Notes under the pieces: model-generated
Told to the model about the DNA's origin: nothing
Database searches by the model: none
The model's input: the letters and a program-made list of their open reading frames with translations, nothing else
Made by a program: the position numbers and the translations under genes
Shown here: positions 1 to 8,696 of the stretch, piece by piece
Layout: each line of letters begins with the position of its first letter
How positions within the stretch are numbered: position 1 is the first letter of the stretch
NCBI GenBank assembly: GCA_963698735.1
Contig: CAVOSA010000019.1
Span: 319,838-383,837 of the forward strand
Length of the DNA: 64,000 nt
Direction: 5' to 3'
Source: RPQJ01 sp963698735
GTDB taxonomy: Bacteria; Pseudomonadota; Gammaproteobacteria; Steroidobacterales; Steroidobacteraceae

Positions 1-1
1 C

Positions 2-1345
2 ATCCAGCGCACGCGACGCAACGGCCGGGTCTATGAGATGCGAGGCCAGCCGATGCCGGACGGCGGCTACGTCACGACGTACACCGACATCACCGAATTC
101 AAGCACAACGAGCAGCAGTTGCTGGAAGCCAAGCAGACACTCGAGCAGCGCGTATCGGAACGCACGCAGGAACTGTCGATTGCGCTGGCGGCCGAAGCCG
201 AGGCGAAGCTCGCCGCGGAGCAGGCGAATTCGACCAAGACAAGATTCGTCGCGGCCGCCAGCCACGACCTGCTGCAGCCGCTGAACGCCGCCCGGCTTTT
301 CGCCTCGGCGCTCGGCGACTCACCCGCGGACCCGGCTGCGGTGAGGGAGATGGCCGGGCGCATCGAGGGTTCACTGCGGGCGGCGGAGGAAGTGCTCGAT
401 GACATGCTCGACATCGCGCGCCTCGAGAGCGGATCGATGCGCGCCGAGCTGACGGTCTTCGCGCTCGCTGACGTGTTCGCCGACCTCGAACGCCAGTTCG
501 GGCCCGTCGCCGCCCGGCGCAACCTGCGACTGCGCATCCGACCCACTCGCCTGTTCGTGCGAAGCGACCGTGTTTTGCTGCGCCGGCTGCTGCAGAACCT
601 CGTCTCGAACGCTCTGCGCTATACGCAGCGCGGTGGCGTCCTGGTTGCGTGCCGTCCGCGTGGCGGACGTGTCGAGGTCCAGGTCTGGGACACTGGGCCA
701 GGGATCGCGGAGCAGCACCGCAAGGTTATCTTCGACGAGTTTCGCGGCCTCGACCGGCCGTCACCGTGGGGCGAGAAAGGACTCGGGCTCGGCCTGTCAA
801 TCTGCGACCGCATTGCACGCGTGCTGCAGCTCGAACTCAGCCTGCGTTCCGACGTGGGACATGGATCAGTGTTCAGCGTGCACCTCGAAACCGCGCAGCG
901 ACCCGCTGTGGCGGCGCCCGGCACCGGGGATACTTCAGTACCCGCCTCGCCGGCAAGCCTCGTCGGCGGCACCGTCCTCTGCATCGACAACGAAGAGGAA
1001 ATCCTCGACGGCATGCAGGTGCTGCTCGAACGCTGGGGCGTGCGCGTGCTGCGGGCCAGGACCGCCGATGAGGCGCGGCGCGCGTTTACCGAGCATGCAC
1101 CGGACGTCGTGCTGGCCGACTATCGTCTCGACGACGACAGCTGTGACGGTCTAGAGTTACTGCAGTCCTTGCGCGTGGGCGGCGTGGTGCATGCACCGGC
1201 AGCGCTGGTCACCGCCGATCACGGCACAGCGCTGGCGGAGCGGGCGCGCGAACTCGGCTACAAGGTACTGCGCAAGCCGGTGAAGCCAGCAGCTTTGCGC
1301 GGCCTGCTCGGCGCGCTGCTCGCGTCTGCGAACGTCGGACGGTAG
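2..1345 (+). CDS. Hybrid sensor histidine kinase/response regulator (5' truncated by window edge)
   Basis: The reading frame is open to the window edge, so only the C-terminal 447 residues are visible. They begin with the end of a PAS domain (GGYVTTYTDITE). A coiled linker follows, then a HisKA domain with H-box ASHDLLQPL (His88 of the visible part). The HATPase domain shows the N-box (QNLVSNALRYT), DTGPGI and GLGLGL. The C-terminal receiver domain has its phospho-acceptor Asp in VVLADYRLDD (about residue 373) and Lys in LRKPVKP. This is the architecture of PAS-containing NahK/ErcS-type hybrid kinases, which pass phosphate through the receiver to a partner. The convergent LuxR-type regulator 42 bp downstream is a plausible partner (inference). 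The signal sensed is unknown because the N terminus is missing. Confidence 0.93.
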   Translation: MQRTRRNGRVYEMRGQPMPDGGYVTTYTDITEFKHNEQQLLEAKQTLEQRVSERTQELSIALAAEAEAKLAAEQANSTKTRFVAAASHDLLQPLNAARLFASALGDSPADPAAVREMAGRIEGSLRAAEEVLDDMLDIARLESGSMRAELTVFALADVFADLERQFGPVAARRNLRLRIRPTRLFVRSDRVLLRRLLQNLVSNALRYTQRGGVLVACRPRGGRVEVQVWDTGPGIAEQHRKVIFDEFRGLDRPSPWGEKGLGLGLSICDRIARVLQLELSLRSDVGHGSVFSVHLETAQRPAVAAPGTGDTSVPASPASLVGGTVLCIDNEEEILDGMQVLLERWGVRVLRARTADEARRAFTEHAPDVVLADYRLDDDSCDGLELLQSLRVGGVVHAPAALVTADHGTALAERARELGYKVLRKPVKPAALRGLLGALLASANVGR

Positions 1346-1387
1346 GCGACCCTGGACTGCCCCCCTGCCCGGGCGCGAGAGCGGACG

Positions 1388-2065
1388 CTAGTCGAACTCT
1401 TCCGGCGGCGGTTTGACGCTGGCGCGGTCCATTGCAAGGCGTCCGGCTGCCAGCACGGCCTGCGTGCGCGTCGTAACACCGAGCTTGCGCAGGATCGCAG
1501 TCACGTGCGCCTTGACCGTCGCCTCGGACACGTCGAGGTCGTAGGCGATCTGCTTGTTGAGCAATCCGGCGCAAAGCATGCCGAGCACGCGGAATTGCTG
1601 CGGCGTGAGGTCGGCCACGCGGCGCGCGATCTCGAGTTCCTCACCCGACGATGCGGGCGCGCGCGGCGGATGAAATCCCGGCGGCGTATAGATTTCGCCC
1701 GCCAGCACGCTTTCGATGGCCCTGCCGATCTGGCCCGCCTCGGTTGATTTTGGAATGAACCCCTGCGCGCCGAAACGCAGCGCCGCTGCGATGGTCTGTG
1801 GATCGTCGTCGGCCGAAACGATGACGACGGGCAATTCCGGCCGGCTGCCACGCACGTGCGCAAGCGCATTGAATCCGTACGCGCCGGGCATGTTCAGGTC
1901 GAGCAGCAGCAGGTCGGCGCCGGGATTGGCCTCGGCCGCGGCAAGCATCGTCGCGACAGAATCGGCCTCGACGAAGCCGACGCTGCGATCGAGGCGGCCG
2001 ACTGCCGCCTTCATCGCTTCGCGAAACAGCGGGTGGTCGTCGGCGACGATGATCTGGCGTGACAT
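1388..2065 (-). CDS. LuxR/NarL-family response regulator
   Basis: This 225-residue two-domain regulator has an N-terminal receiver (acidic DD at 9-10, phospho-acceptor Asp56 in LLLLDLNMP, Lys in IPKSTEA). Its C-terminal LuxR HTH contains LTPQQFRVLGMLCAG and the recognition region VSEATVKAHVTAIL. Length and domains are standard for the NarL/AgmR family. It starts at ATG 2065 and faces away from the DcaP-like porin gene, with 131 bp between them. Its 3' end converges on the hybrid kinase. The arrangement suggests it takes phosphate from that kinase and acts on the shared intergenic region, but no operator was identified. Confidence 0.93.
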   Translation of the reverse strand: MSRQIIVADDHPLFREAMKAAVGRLDRSVGFVEADSVATMLAAAEANPGADLLLLDLNMPGAYGFNALAHVRGSRPELPVVIVSADDDPQTIAAALRFGAQGFIPKSTEAGQIGRAIESVLAGEIYTPPGFHPPRAPASSGEELEIARRVADLTPQQFRVLGMLCAGLLNKQIAYDLDVSEATVKAHVTAILRKLGVTTRTQAVLAAGRLAMDRASVKPPPEEFD

Positions 2066-2196
2066 CGGACTCGCAGATTACACGCGAGACTCAGTCTGGC
2101 CAACGGCTGGCTACTGCGACCAAAGGCGAATATCCGCGCGCGCAGCGAAAGATCACGATCCGCGGCATGGCACGACTCAGCAGGGGGATTCCGTCC

Positions 2197-3627
2197 ATGT
2201 CGCACGCCCACCAACCGCGCCGTTTGTCGAACGCGCTGCGCCGTTCCGTTGCCGTCGCACTGGGATTCGCGCTCATCGGCACCTCGTCGATCGCCGGAGC
2301 GCAGACCGCCAAGGAGAAGGAACTCGAGGCCCGCGTCGCGGAACTCGAGAAACTCGTGCAGCAACTGGTGGCCGAAAAGAAGGCGGCGCCCACGGCCGTC
2401 GCAGCCCCTGCCGCTGCGGCCGGAACGGTAGCGGCAGCGCCCGCAGCTGCTCCGGCAAAGCCCGACCCGAAGGCCATCCAGTCCGGGACGATCCTGCCTA
2501 ACGCGGCGCCTGGCACGAGCTTCGTGCTCACGGGCTACGCCAAGGTCGACGGCCTGTGGACCAACACCTCGGACGGCGAACTCGCCGAAAACACACCTTC
2601 CCGCGACTACTACGTGCCGGGTGCGACGCCGATCGGCCAGCCGGACGAGGGCACGGACTTCGATGCACATGCGAAGCAGACACGCATCAACTTCGGCACT
2701 GACACCATCCTCGCCGGCGGCGACAAACTCTCAACCCGGTTCGAAATCGACTTCTTCGGCTCGACCACGGGCAACCAACGGGTCACGAACACTTATGCGC
2801 CGGTCCTGCGCCACGCGTACGTGCAGTGGCGCGAGTGGCTGGTCGGCCAGACCTGGTCGAACTTCCAGGACGTTGCCGCGCTACCGGACTCCGTGGACTT
2901 CATCGGCTCGACGGACGGCACGGTATTCGTGCGGCAGCCGCAGGTCCGCTACACGAAGGGCGGGTTCTCGCTCTCCGTCGAGAATCCGCAGACCACCATG
3001 ACGCCTTTCGGTGGCCCGGCGGATCCCAACTCAACGGCCTGGATAGTTGAGACCGACGACAGTTCCATCCCGGACCTCACCGCCCGCTACGCCTGGAAGG
3101 GCACGTGGGGCCATGTCGCCGTCGCAGGCCTTGCGCGCGAACTCAAATACGAGCGGCTGGCCACCAGCACGCTGGCCGGGATCGATGCGAGCACCTGGTC
3201 GATGGCCGGCAGCCTGTCGGGCAAGTTCATGATCGGCAAGGACGACATCCGCTTCATGCTGCTTGGCGGCAACCTCGGCCGCTACGTCGGCCTGAACTTC
3301 ACGACAGATGCCGTGCTCACCAGCAACGGCAGCGGCGCCGACCTGGAAACGATCGACGGCTTCGCGGGCTCCATCGCGTATCGCCACGTGTGGTCCGACA
3401 AGTGGCGCAGCAACGTCTACTTCGCGATGGGCGACTACGACAACGACGCCGATTACACCGGCGGCAGGGTCAACAAATCGAGCGAAAGCTGGACGGTCAA
3501 CACCTGGTACACGCCGCTGCCGAAACTCGACATCGGCGCCGAGTTCCGCCACGCGGTGCGCGAACTCGAGAATGGCGATGACGGTTCGTTCGACCGCCTG
3601 CAGCTCACGACCAAGTATTCATTCTGA
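2197..3627 (+). CDS. DcaP-like trimeric outer-membrane porin
   Basis: The 476-residue product begins with a signal peptide (basic start, hydrophobic core, cleavage after SSIAGA). A short heptad-like coiled coil follows (KEKELEARVAELEKLVQQL), then an Ala/Pro linker and a beta-rich barrel starting at SGTILPNAAPGTSF and ending in a C-terminal Phe (TKYSF). Those features match the DcaP family of outer-membrane channels, whose coiled coil lies in the periplasm and which carry dicarboxylates and related anions. I chose ATG 2197, not the longer upstream frame, because CAGGGGGA precedes it and the signal peptide begins there. It is divergent from the LuxR-type regulator. The substrate is unknown. Confidence 0.85.
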   Translation: MSHAHQPRRLSNALRRSVAVALGFALIGTSSIAGAQTAKEKELEARVAELEKLVQQLVAEKKAAPTAVAAPAAAAGTVAAAPAAAPAKPDPKAIQSGTILPNAAPGTSFVLTGYAKVDGLWTNTSDGELAENTPSRDYYVPGATPIGQPDEGTDFDAHAKQTRINFGTDTILAGGDKLSTRFEIDFFGSTTGNQRVTNTYAPVLRHAYVQWREWLVGQTWSNFQDVAALPDSVDFIGSTDGTVFVRQPQVRYTKGGFSLSVENPQTTMTPFGGPADPNSTAWIVETDDSSIPDLTARYAWKGTWGHVAVAGLARELKYERLATSTLAGIDASTWSMAGSLSGKFMIGKDDIRFMLLGGNLGRYVGLNFTTDAVLTSNGSGADLETIDGFAGSIAYRHVWSDKWRSNVYFAMGDYDNDADYTGGRVNKSSESWTVNTWYTPLPKLDIGAEFRHAVRELENGDDGSFDRLQLTTKYSF

Positions 3628-3647
3628 CCGGTCCGTCCCCGTCGCCG

Positions 3648-5180
3648 TCAGCTCGACAAGCTGGCGGCGGCGGAGCCCTTCGCGCGACCGAAGCGGTAGC
3701 GCTGCAGGTCCACCTTGCGCGTCTCGAGCCAGTACCGCCACGTGGAGTACGGCCAGATCGTGAAATTGCGCCCGTCGTCCTGCTGGTACCAGCTGCGACA
3801 ACCGGTGCTCCACACGGTGTGCTGCAGTCCACGTTGAATTCGCTCATTGAAGCGGGCCTGCATCGCGGGATCGACGTCCAGATAGTCGGCACCGCGCTCC
3901 TTAACCGCGCGAATGCATTCAAGCACGTAATGAACCTGCGCCTCGATCATGAAGATGATCGAATTATGGCCAAGCGCCGTGTTGGGCCCGACCAGCTGGT
4001 GCAGGTTCGGGTAGCCCGTCACCGAGATCCCGTAATACGCTTCGGCTCCGGCCTTCCAGTCCTGCGCCAGCGCGTGGTCCGGCAGGCCGGTGACCGGGAA
4101 CTGCTGCATGTAGATGCGCGGGTCGACGACGAATCCCGTGCCAAGAATGATGCAGTCGACCGGATGCTCGGCGCCATCGTCGGTGACGATGGAGCGCTCG
4201 CGGATTTCACGAATGCCCGCAGTCACGAGTTCGACGTTCGGCCGGCGGAACATCGGGTACCACTCGTTCGAGATCAGCACACGCTTGCAGCCGATCGTGT
4301 AGTCGGGCGTCAGCTTGCGTGCGAGCTCGTCGTCGCCGACGGCGCGGCGCAGGTTCCAGCGCGCAACGCGTTGCAACGCTCGCGCGAGCCGCGGATGAAA
4401 AATGGGCCAGACTCGCGATTCATTGGTCCAGTACAGGCGCGCTCGATGCAGGCGTCGCCAGAGATCGTGATGCGCAAACCAGCGCTTGGCGCGGGCGCTG
4501 TACACGCGCGTGTCGCGGGGGATCACCCAGGCCGGTGTGCGCTGGAAGACGGTCAGCCTGGCCGCCTCAGGCGCGATGCGGGGACAGTACTGGATGGCGC
4601 TGCCGCCGGTACCGATGGACGCGATGCGCTTGCCGGCGAGTTCATACCCATGGTCCCACTGCGCGGAGTGGAATACCTTGCCAGTGAATCTGTCCAAGCC
4701 CGGCAGGCGCGGAATGTGCGGGACATGCAGCGGGCCGGTCGCGAGCACGACGTGACGCGCCCGCAGCTCCAGGCCCGACGCCAGCATCACGCGCCAGCGT
4801 GCATCGCCTTCATCGAAGTGCAGGCCGGTCACGGACTGGCGGAGCCGGACGTAGGGGCGCACGCCGAAGCGCTCGGTCGTGTCGAGGATGTAGCGCTGGA
4901 TTTCCTGCCAGCCACCGTAGCGCTGGCTCCAGTCGGGCTTGCCTGCGAACGAGTAGGAATACAGGTGCGACTGCACGTCGCATTCGGCGCCAGGGTAGGA
5001 ATTGTCGCGCCAGGTGCCGCCAACCTCGTCGCCCTTCTCGAGGATCACGAAGCGGCGTTCGCCCTGCTGCAGCAGGCGGATGGCCATGCACAGCCCGCCG
5101 AAACCGGCGCCGACGATCGCAACCTCGACTTCATCTGGGCCGCCGGCAGGCGACTTCGCACTCGCAATCGTTGCAGTCAT
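3648..5180 (-). CDS. Baeyer-Villiger-type flavin monooxygenase
   Basis: The 510-residue product carries an N-terminal FAD Rossmann motif GAGFGG (24-29), then EKGDEVGGTW and a second nucleotide-binding motif GTGGSA (190-195). The sequence FTGKVFHSAQW (165-175) fits the class B Baeyer-Villiger fingerprint FxGxxxHxxxW. The ATG motif before the second domain and GTGFVVD near the C terminus are also typical. Such enzymes use NADPH and O2 to insert oxygen into ketones, including steroid or alicyclic ketones; the substrate here is not deducible. The frame stays open far upstream to 7304, but that part has no flavoprotein sequence, so the start is ATG 5180 (MTATIASAKS). It is divergent from the MATE gene. 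Confidence 0.92.
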   Translation of the reverse strand: MTATIASAKSPAGGPDEVEVAIVGAGFGGLCMAIRLLQQGERRFVILEKGDEVGGTWRDNSYPGAECDVQSHLYSYSFAGKPDWSQRYGGWQEIQRYILDTTERFGVRPYVRLRQSVTGLHFDEGDARWRVMLASGLELRARHVVLATGPLHVPHIPRLPGLDRFTGKVFHSAQWDHGYELAGKRIASIGTGGSAIQYCPRIAPEAARLTVFQRTPAWVIPRDTRVYSARAKRWFAHHDLWRRLHRARLYWTNESRVWPIFHPRLARALQRVARWNLRRAVGDDELARKLTPDYTIGCKRVLISNEWYPMFRRPNVELVTAGIREIRERSIVTDDGAEHPVDCIILGTGFVVDPRIYMQQFPVTGLPDHALAQDWKAGAEAYYGISVTGYPNLHQLVGPNTALGHNSIIFMIEAQVHYVLECIRAVKERGADYLDVDPAMQARFNERIQRGLQHTVWSTGCRSWYQQDDGRNFTIWPYSTWRYWLETRKVDLQRYRFGRAKGSAAASLSS

Positions 5181-5444
5181 GGCAAGAGGCAACTGTGCTT
5201 CGTTTCGCCACCGCACGCAACCGCAGGCCCTGCAGCAAGCCGGCCCCCGCCTGTTGCAGAGCGGATGTCCGGTTGACAGTACAGGCGGGCTCCCGTATCT
5301 GATGCCCGGCCCGGCCACACCACCAGAACAACCAGGAGTTCTCGGCCCATGAACCTGCGCAGCCTCGGCATGCTCGGCAAGGAATAGCGCCTGCCAGGCT
5401 CGGCGCGCGGGCGCCGCGACGGCCCCCGCCGCGTGAACTGACCG

Positions 5445-6824
5445 ATGAACGACCTGACCCAGGGACCCGTCTCCAGGCAAGTGCTGGCCATGGCCGCGCC
5501 GATCGCGATCGGCATGGTGTTCCAGACCCTGTACTTCCTGATCGACCTCTATTTCGTCGGCCGACTGGGCGACGACGCGATCGCGGGCGTTGGCGCCGCG
5601 GGCAACGTGGCTTTCGTCGTTCTCGCACTGACGCAGGTGCTGGCGGTCGGCACCGTGGCGCTGGTCTCGCAGGCGGTCGGCCGCCGCGACCTGGCCGACG
5701 CCAACCTCGTGTTCAACCAGAGCCTCGCCCTGGCGGCCCTCCTGGGCCTGGCCACGCTCGTGATCGGCTACGCCCTGACGCCGGCCTACATGCGACAGAT
5801 GGCAGCCGATCCCGGGACCGCGGCCGCAGGCACGACCTACCTGGCATGGTACCTGCCCGGCCTGGCACTGCAATTCGCCATCGTCGGCATGACCTCGGCG
5901 CTGCGCGGCACCGGCATCGTCAAGCCGACCATGCTGGTGCAGGTCGCGACGATCATCCTGAACGCCGTGCTCGCCCCCGTGCTGATCGGAGGTTGGGTAA
6001 CTGGACGGCCACTGGGCGTCGCCGGTGCCGGCCTGGCGAGCACGTTGTCGCTGGCAGTCGGCGTCGTCATGCTGACGTACTACTTCCACCGGCTCGAACA
6101 CACGGTCGCGGTCGACCGGAGGCTGGTCCCGATCCGCTCCGCTCAGGTGCGGCGCATCCTGCGGATCGGCCTGCCTGCGGGAGCCGAGTTCCTGCTGATG
6201 TTCATCTTCCTCGGCGTGATCTACACCGTGATTGCTCGCTTCGGGTCCGAGGCACAGGCCGGGTTCGGCATCGGCTTCAGGTTGATGCAGGCGATGTTCC
6301 TGCCGGTCATGGCGATCGCGTTTGCGGTGGCTCCGGTGGCCGGCCAGAACTTCGGCGCGGGCCAGCACGACCGCGTGCGCGAGACCTTCCGTTTCGCCGT
6401 CATTTTCGGCAGCGCATTGATGCTCGTCATGAGCATCGTGGCCCACGTCGCCCCAGCGAGACTGGTCGCGGTGTTCACGGCTGAGCCGCGCGTGATTGGC
6501 GTCGGCGTCGAATACCTGACCTACATGTCCTGGAACTTCGTGGCGACGGGCCTGATCTTCACGTGCTCCGGCCTGTTCCAGGCGCTCGGCAATACCGTGC
6601 CCGCGCTGCTCAGCAGCGGGACCCGGCTGGTCACGTTTGCGCTGCCGGTGCTGCTGCTCGCCTCGCTGCCGGCGTTCCAGCTGCGGCACGCGTGGTGGCT
6701 GTCGATCGCCACCACCACGGTGCAGGCGCTGCTCAGCCTGTGGCTCTTGCGCAGGGAATTCGGGCTCAAGCTGCGGCCGAAAGGCGCTCAGCCGCCGACA
6801 ATGCTCAGCACCGTCACGAAGTGA
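5445..6824 (+). CDS. MATE-family multidrug/toxin exporter
   Basis: This 459-residue polytopic membrane protein has about twelve hydrophobic segments in two similar halves. It opens with PVSRQVLAMAAPIAIGMVFQ and continues with the conserved YFLIDLYFVGRLG and VSQAVGRRD. The second half carries GFGIGFRLMQAMFLPVMAIA and GQNFGAGQ, MATE hallmarks. Family members export cationic drugs or metabolites by Na+ or H+ antiport. Its last 37 bp overlap the 3' end of the convergent HlyIII-like gene. A clear Shine-Dalgarno is lacking; ATG 5445 gives the usual family N terminus. Confidence 0.92.
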   Translation: MNDLTQGPVSRQVLAMAAPIAIGMVFQTLYFLIDLYFVGRLGDDAIAGVGAAGNVAFVVLALTQVLAVGTVALVSQAVGRRDLADANLVFNQSLALAALLGLATLVIGYALTPAYMRQMAADPGTAAAGTTYLAWYLPGLALQFAIVGMTSALRGTGIVKPTMLVQVATIILNAVLAPVLIGGWVTGRPLGVAGAGLASTLSLAVGVVMLTYYFHRLEHTVAVDRRLVPIRSAQVRRILRIGLPAGAEFLLMFIFLGVIYTVIARFGSEAQAGFGIGFRLMQAMFLPVMAIAFAVAPVAGQNFGAGQHDRVRETFRFAVIFGSALMLVMSIVAHVAPARLVAVFTAEPRVIGVGVEYLTYMSWNFVATGLIFTCSGLFQALGNTVPALLSSGTRLVTFALPVLLLASLPAFQLRHAWWLSIATTTVQALLSLWLLRREFGLKLRPKGAQPPTMLSTVTK

Positions 6825-7468
6825 CACGCGACGCCAGCCAGCACGAACACGTGCCAGATGGCGTGCGTGTAGGGACGGCTCTTCCACAGGTAGAACGCGA
6901 CGCCGCCCGTGTAGCAGAGGCCGCCTGCGACCAGCCAGCCGAGTTCGAGGCCTGAGAGCTGCTGCATCAGCGGCCTGGCCGCGACGACGGCCAGCCAGCC
7001 CATGACCAGGTAGAGCACCACGGACGTGCGGTGGAAGCGGAACCCCAGCGACGTCGTCTTGAAGACGATGCCGAGCAAGGCGAGCGTCCAGATGATGGCC
7101 GCGAGCGTCCAGCCCCAGTTCCCCCGCAGTGCACCCAGCGTGAAGGGCGTGTAGGTGCCTGCGATCAACAGGTAGATCGCCGCGTGATCCACGCGCCGCA
7201 GGCGCAGCCGCAGGTCCGGGTTCTTCGCTGCGTGATACAGCACCGACGTCGTGAACATCAGCAGGGCGCTCAGCCCGAACACGAGCCCGCTGGCCATCAG
7301 CCACGGATCACCGGTGCGGTGCGCCGTCATCGCGAGCAGCGGGATCGCCACAAAGCAGGCCACGATGCCGACGACGTGAACGGCGCAGTTCAGGAACTCT
7401 TCGCGTTGCGAGTACATCGTCGGAGTCATGTCCCGTCGCCTGCCGTGGCGGGAAACTACGGGCGTCAT
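6788..7468 (-). CDS. Hemolysin III/PAQR-family membrane protein
   Basis: The 226-residue product has seven predicted membrane segments. It carries the HlyIII/PAQR metal-site residues: SVLYH in the second segment, DHAAIYLLIAGTYTP in the third, and HAIWH with a later CH in the last. These belong to the zinc-dependent alkaline ceramidase/PAQR superfamily; the physiological role of the bacterial members is poorly defined. The frame opens with GTG 7483, but ATG 7468 has AAGGA at a 7-base spacing and is preferred; ATG 7429 is also possible. Its 3' end overlaps the MATE gene by 37 bp on the opposite strand. Confidence 0.9.
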   Translation of the reverse strand: MTPVVSRHGRRRDMTPTMYSQREEFLNCAVHVVGIVACFVAIPLLAMTAHRTGDPWLMASGLVFGLSALLMFTTSVLYHAAKNPDLRLRLRRVDHAAIYLLIAGTYTPFTLGALRGNWGWTLAAIIWTLALLGIVFKTTSLGFRFHRTSVVLYLVMGWLAVVAARPLMQQLSGLELGWLVAGGLCYTGGVAFYLWKSRPYTHAIWHVFVLAGVACHFVTVLSIVGG

Positions 7469-7539
7469 TGTCTCATCCTTCACTTGCCCGGCGCTGTACT
7501 AAGATAGGCGTTCATCCCCTGACGCCACAGCCTGCCGAC

Positions 7540-8076
7540 ATGACAAACGTCCTGATCCTGTACATGAGCCGCGGCGGACACACCGCCCGCATTGCCCGCC
7601 GCCTGTGCGAGAGCATCGACGACGCCGGTGGGCACGCAGTGATGATGGACCTGGTCGAAGCCGGACACGAGGGCGTGGACTGGAATCAATACGACGTCGT
7701 CGTCCTCGGCGCGCCGGTGCTGTACGGCAAGTACGACCGCAGCGTGCTCGACTTCGTGGCGCAACACCGCGCGCAGCTGGAAGCCAAACCGAACAGCTTC
7801 TTCAACGTCTCGGTCGTCGCCCGCGTCCCGGAGAAGTCGACCGTCGCCGGCAACCGCTACATGCAGAAGTTCCTGCAGCTCTCACCGTGGCAACCGCGCG
7901 ACCTCAAGGTGATCGCCGGCAAGGTCGATTACCCGGCGTGGCCGTGGCTGGACCGTTTCATGATCCGGCTGATCATGAAGATGACCCATGGCCCGACGGA
8001 CACGAACGCGGTCATCGATTACACCAACTGGAACGACGTGCGCGCCTATGGCGAGCACCTGTTGACACTCCGCTAG
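7540..8076 (+). CDS. hemG: Menaquinone-dependent protoporphyrinogen IX dehydrogenase (HemG type)
   Basis: This 178-residue flavodoxin-like protein begins with the FMN phosphate loop region (LILYMSRGGHTARIA). It ends with the HemG-specific segment WPWLDRFMIRLIMKMTHGPTDT and YTNW. E. coli HemG is almost the same length and has these same C-terminal features. HemG oxidises protoporphyrinogen IX to protoporphyrin IX at the membrane, passing electrons to quinone, in the penultimate step of haem synthesis. ATG 7540 was chosen because the flavodoxin fold starts directly there; the longer upstream frame is unrelated. It may form a transcription unit with the DUF937 gene 28 bp downstream. Confidence 0.9.
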   Translation: MTNVLILYMSRGGHTARIARRLCESIDDAGGHAVMMDLVEAGHEGVDWNQYDVVVLGAPVLYGKYDRSVLDFVAQHRAQLEAKPNSFFNVSVVARVPEKSTVAGNRYMQKFLQLSPWQPRDLKVIAGKVDYPAWPWLDRFMIRLIMKMTHGPTDTNAVIDYTNWNDVRAYGEHLLTLR

Positions 8077-8104
8077 GAATCTGTAGCACACCGGGAGAAA
8101 AACA

Positions 8105-8686
8105 ATGCAGATCATGGACATCCTCAACCAGATGGGCGGCCTGCAGTCGGTCGCGAAGGAACTTGGCGTCAGCGAATCGCAGGTTACCGCGGGCGCCGCC
8201 GCGCTGATGCCCGCGCTGCTTGGCGGCTTCAAGAAGCAGGCGCAGGCCCAGCCGACGGGACTGGAAGGACTGGCTGGCTTGCTCGGCGGACTTGGCGGCG
8301 GCGGGCTGCTCGACGAAGTGCTGAGCCCGAAGCCGACGAACGTGGGCCGCGGCAACGACGTGCTCGGGCAGATTTTCGGCTCGCCCGACGTGAGTCGCAC
8401 GGTCGCGCAGAACGCATCGATGACGTCGGGCATCGATCCGGCGCTGCTGAAGAAGATGCTGCCGATGCTGGCAATGCTGCTCGCCGGCTTCATGGCGAAG
8501 CAGGGCATGAACCAGCCGGCCACGCCCGCCGACAGCGGGTCGGGCGGGCTCGGCGGCCTGCTCGGTGGCCTGCTTGGCCAGGGCGGCGCCTCGCGGGCGC
8601 CGGGCCTCGCCGGCATGCTCGACCTGGACGGCGACGGCAACCCGCTCGACGACATCATCGGCATGGCCGGCAAATTCATGCGTTGA
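8105..8686 (+). CDS. DUF937 (YidB-like) protein
   Basis: The 193-residue protein has the DUF937 pattern. An N-terminal helical part (ILNQMGGLQSVAKELGVSESQV) is followed by GAAALMPALLGGF, Gly/Leu-rich stretches (GLLGGLGGGG, GGLLGGLLGQGG) and a helical part around DPALLKKMLPMLAMLLAGFM. Near the C terminus DLDGDGNPLDDIIG resembles a calcium-binding dockerin/EF-type loop, common in this family. No enzymatic motif is visible and the function of the family is not established. GGGAG precedes ATG 8105 at normal spacing. It lies between hemG and the SDR gene, and all three run in one direction with short gaps. Confidence 0.82.
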   Translation: MQIMDILNQMGGLQSVAKELGVSESQVTAGAAALMPALLGGFKKQAQAQPTGLEGLAGLLGGLGGGGLLDEVLSPKPTNVGRGNDVLGQIFGSPDVSRTVAQNASMTSGIDPALLKKMLPMLAMLLAGFMAKQGMNQPATPADSGSGGLGGLLGGLLGQGGASRAPGLAGMLDLDGDGNPLDDIIGMAGKFMR

Positions 8687-8696
8687 CCGGGGCGCC

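Noticed and set aside
5181..7304. Extension of the monooxygenase frame upstream to 7304
   Set aside because: The extension lies antisense to the MATE gene and has no flavoprotein sequence; the fold begins at 5180.
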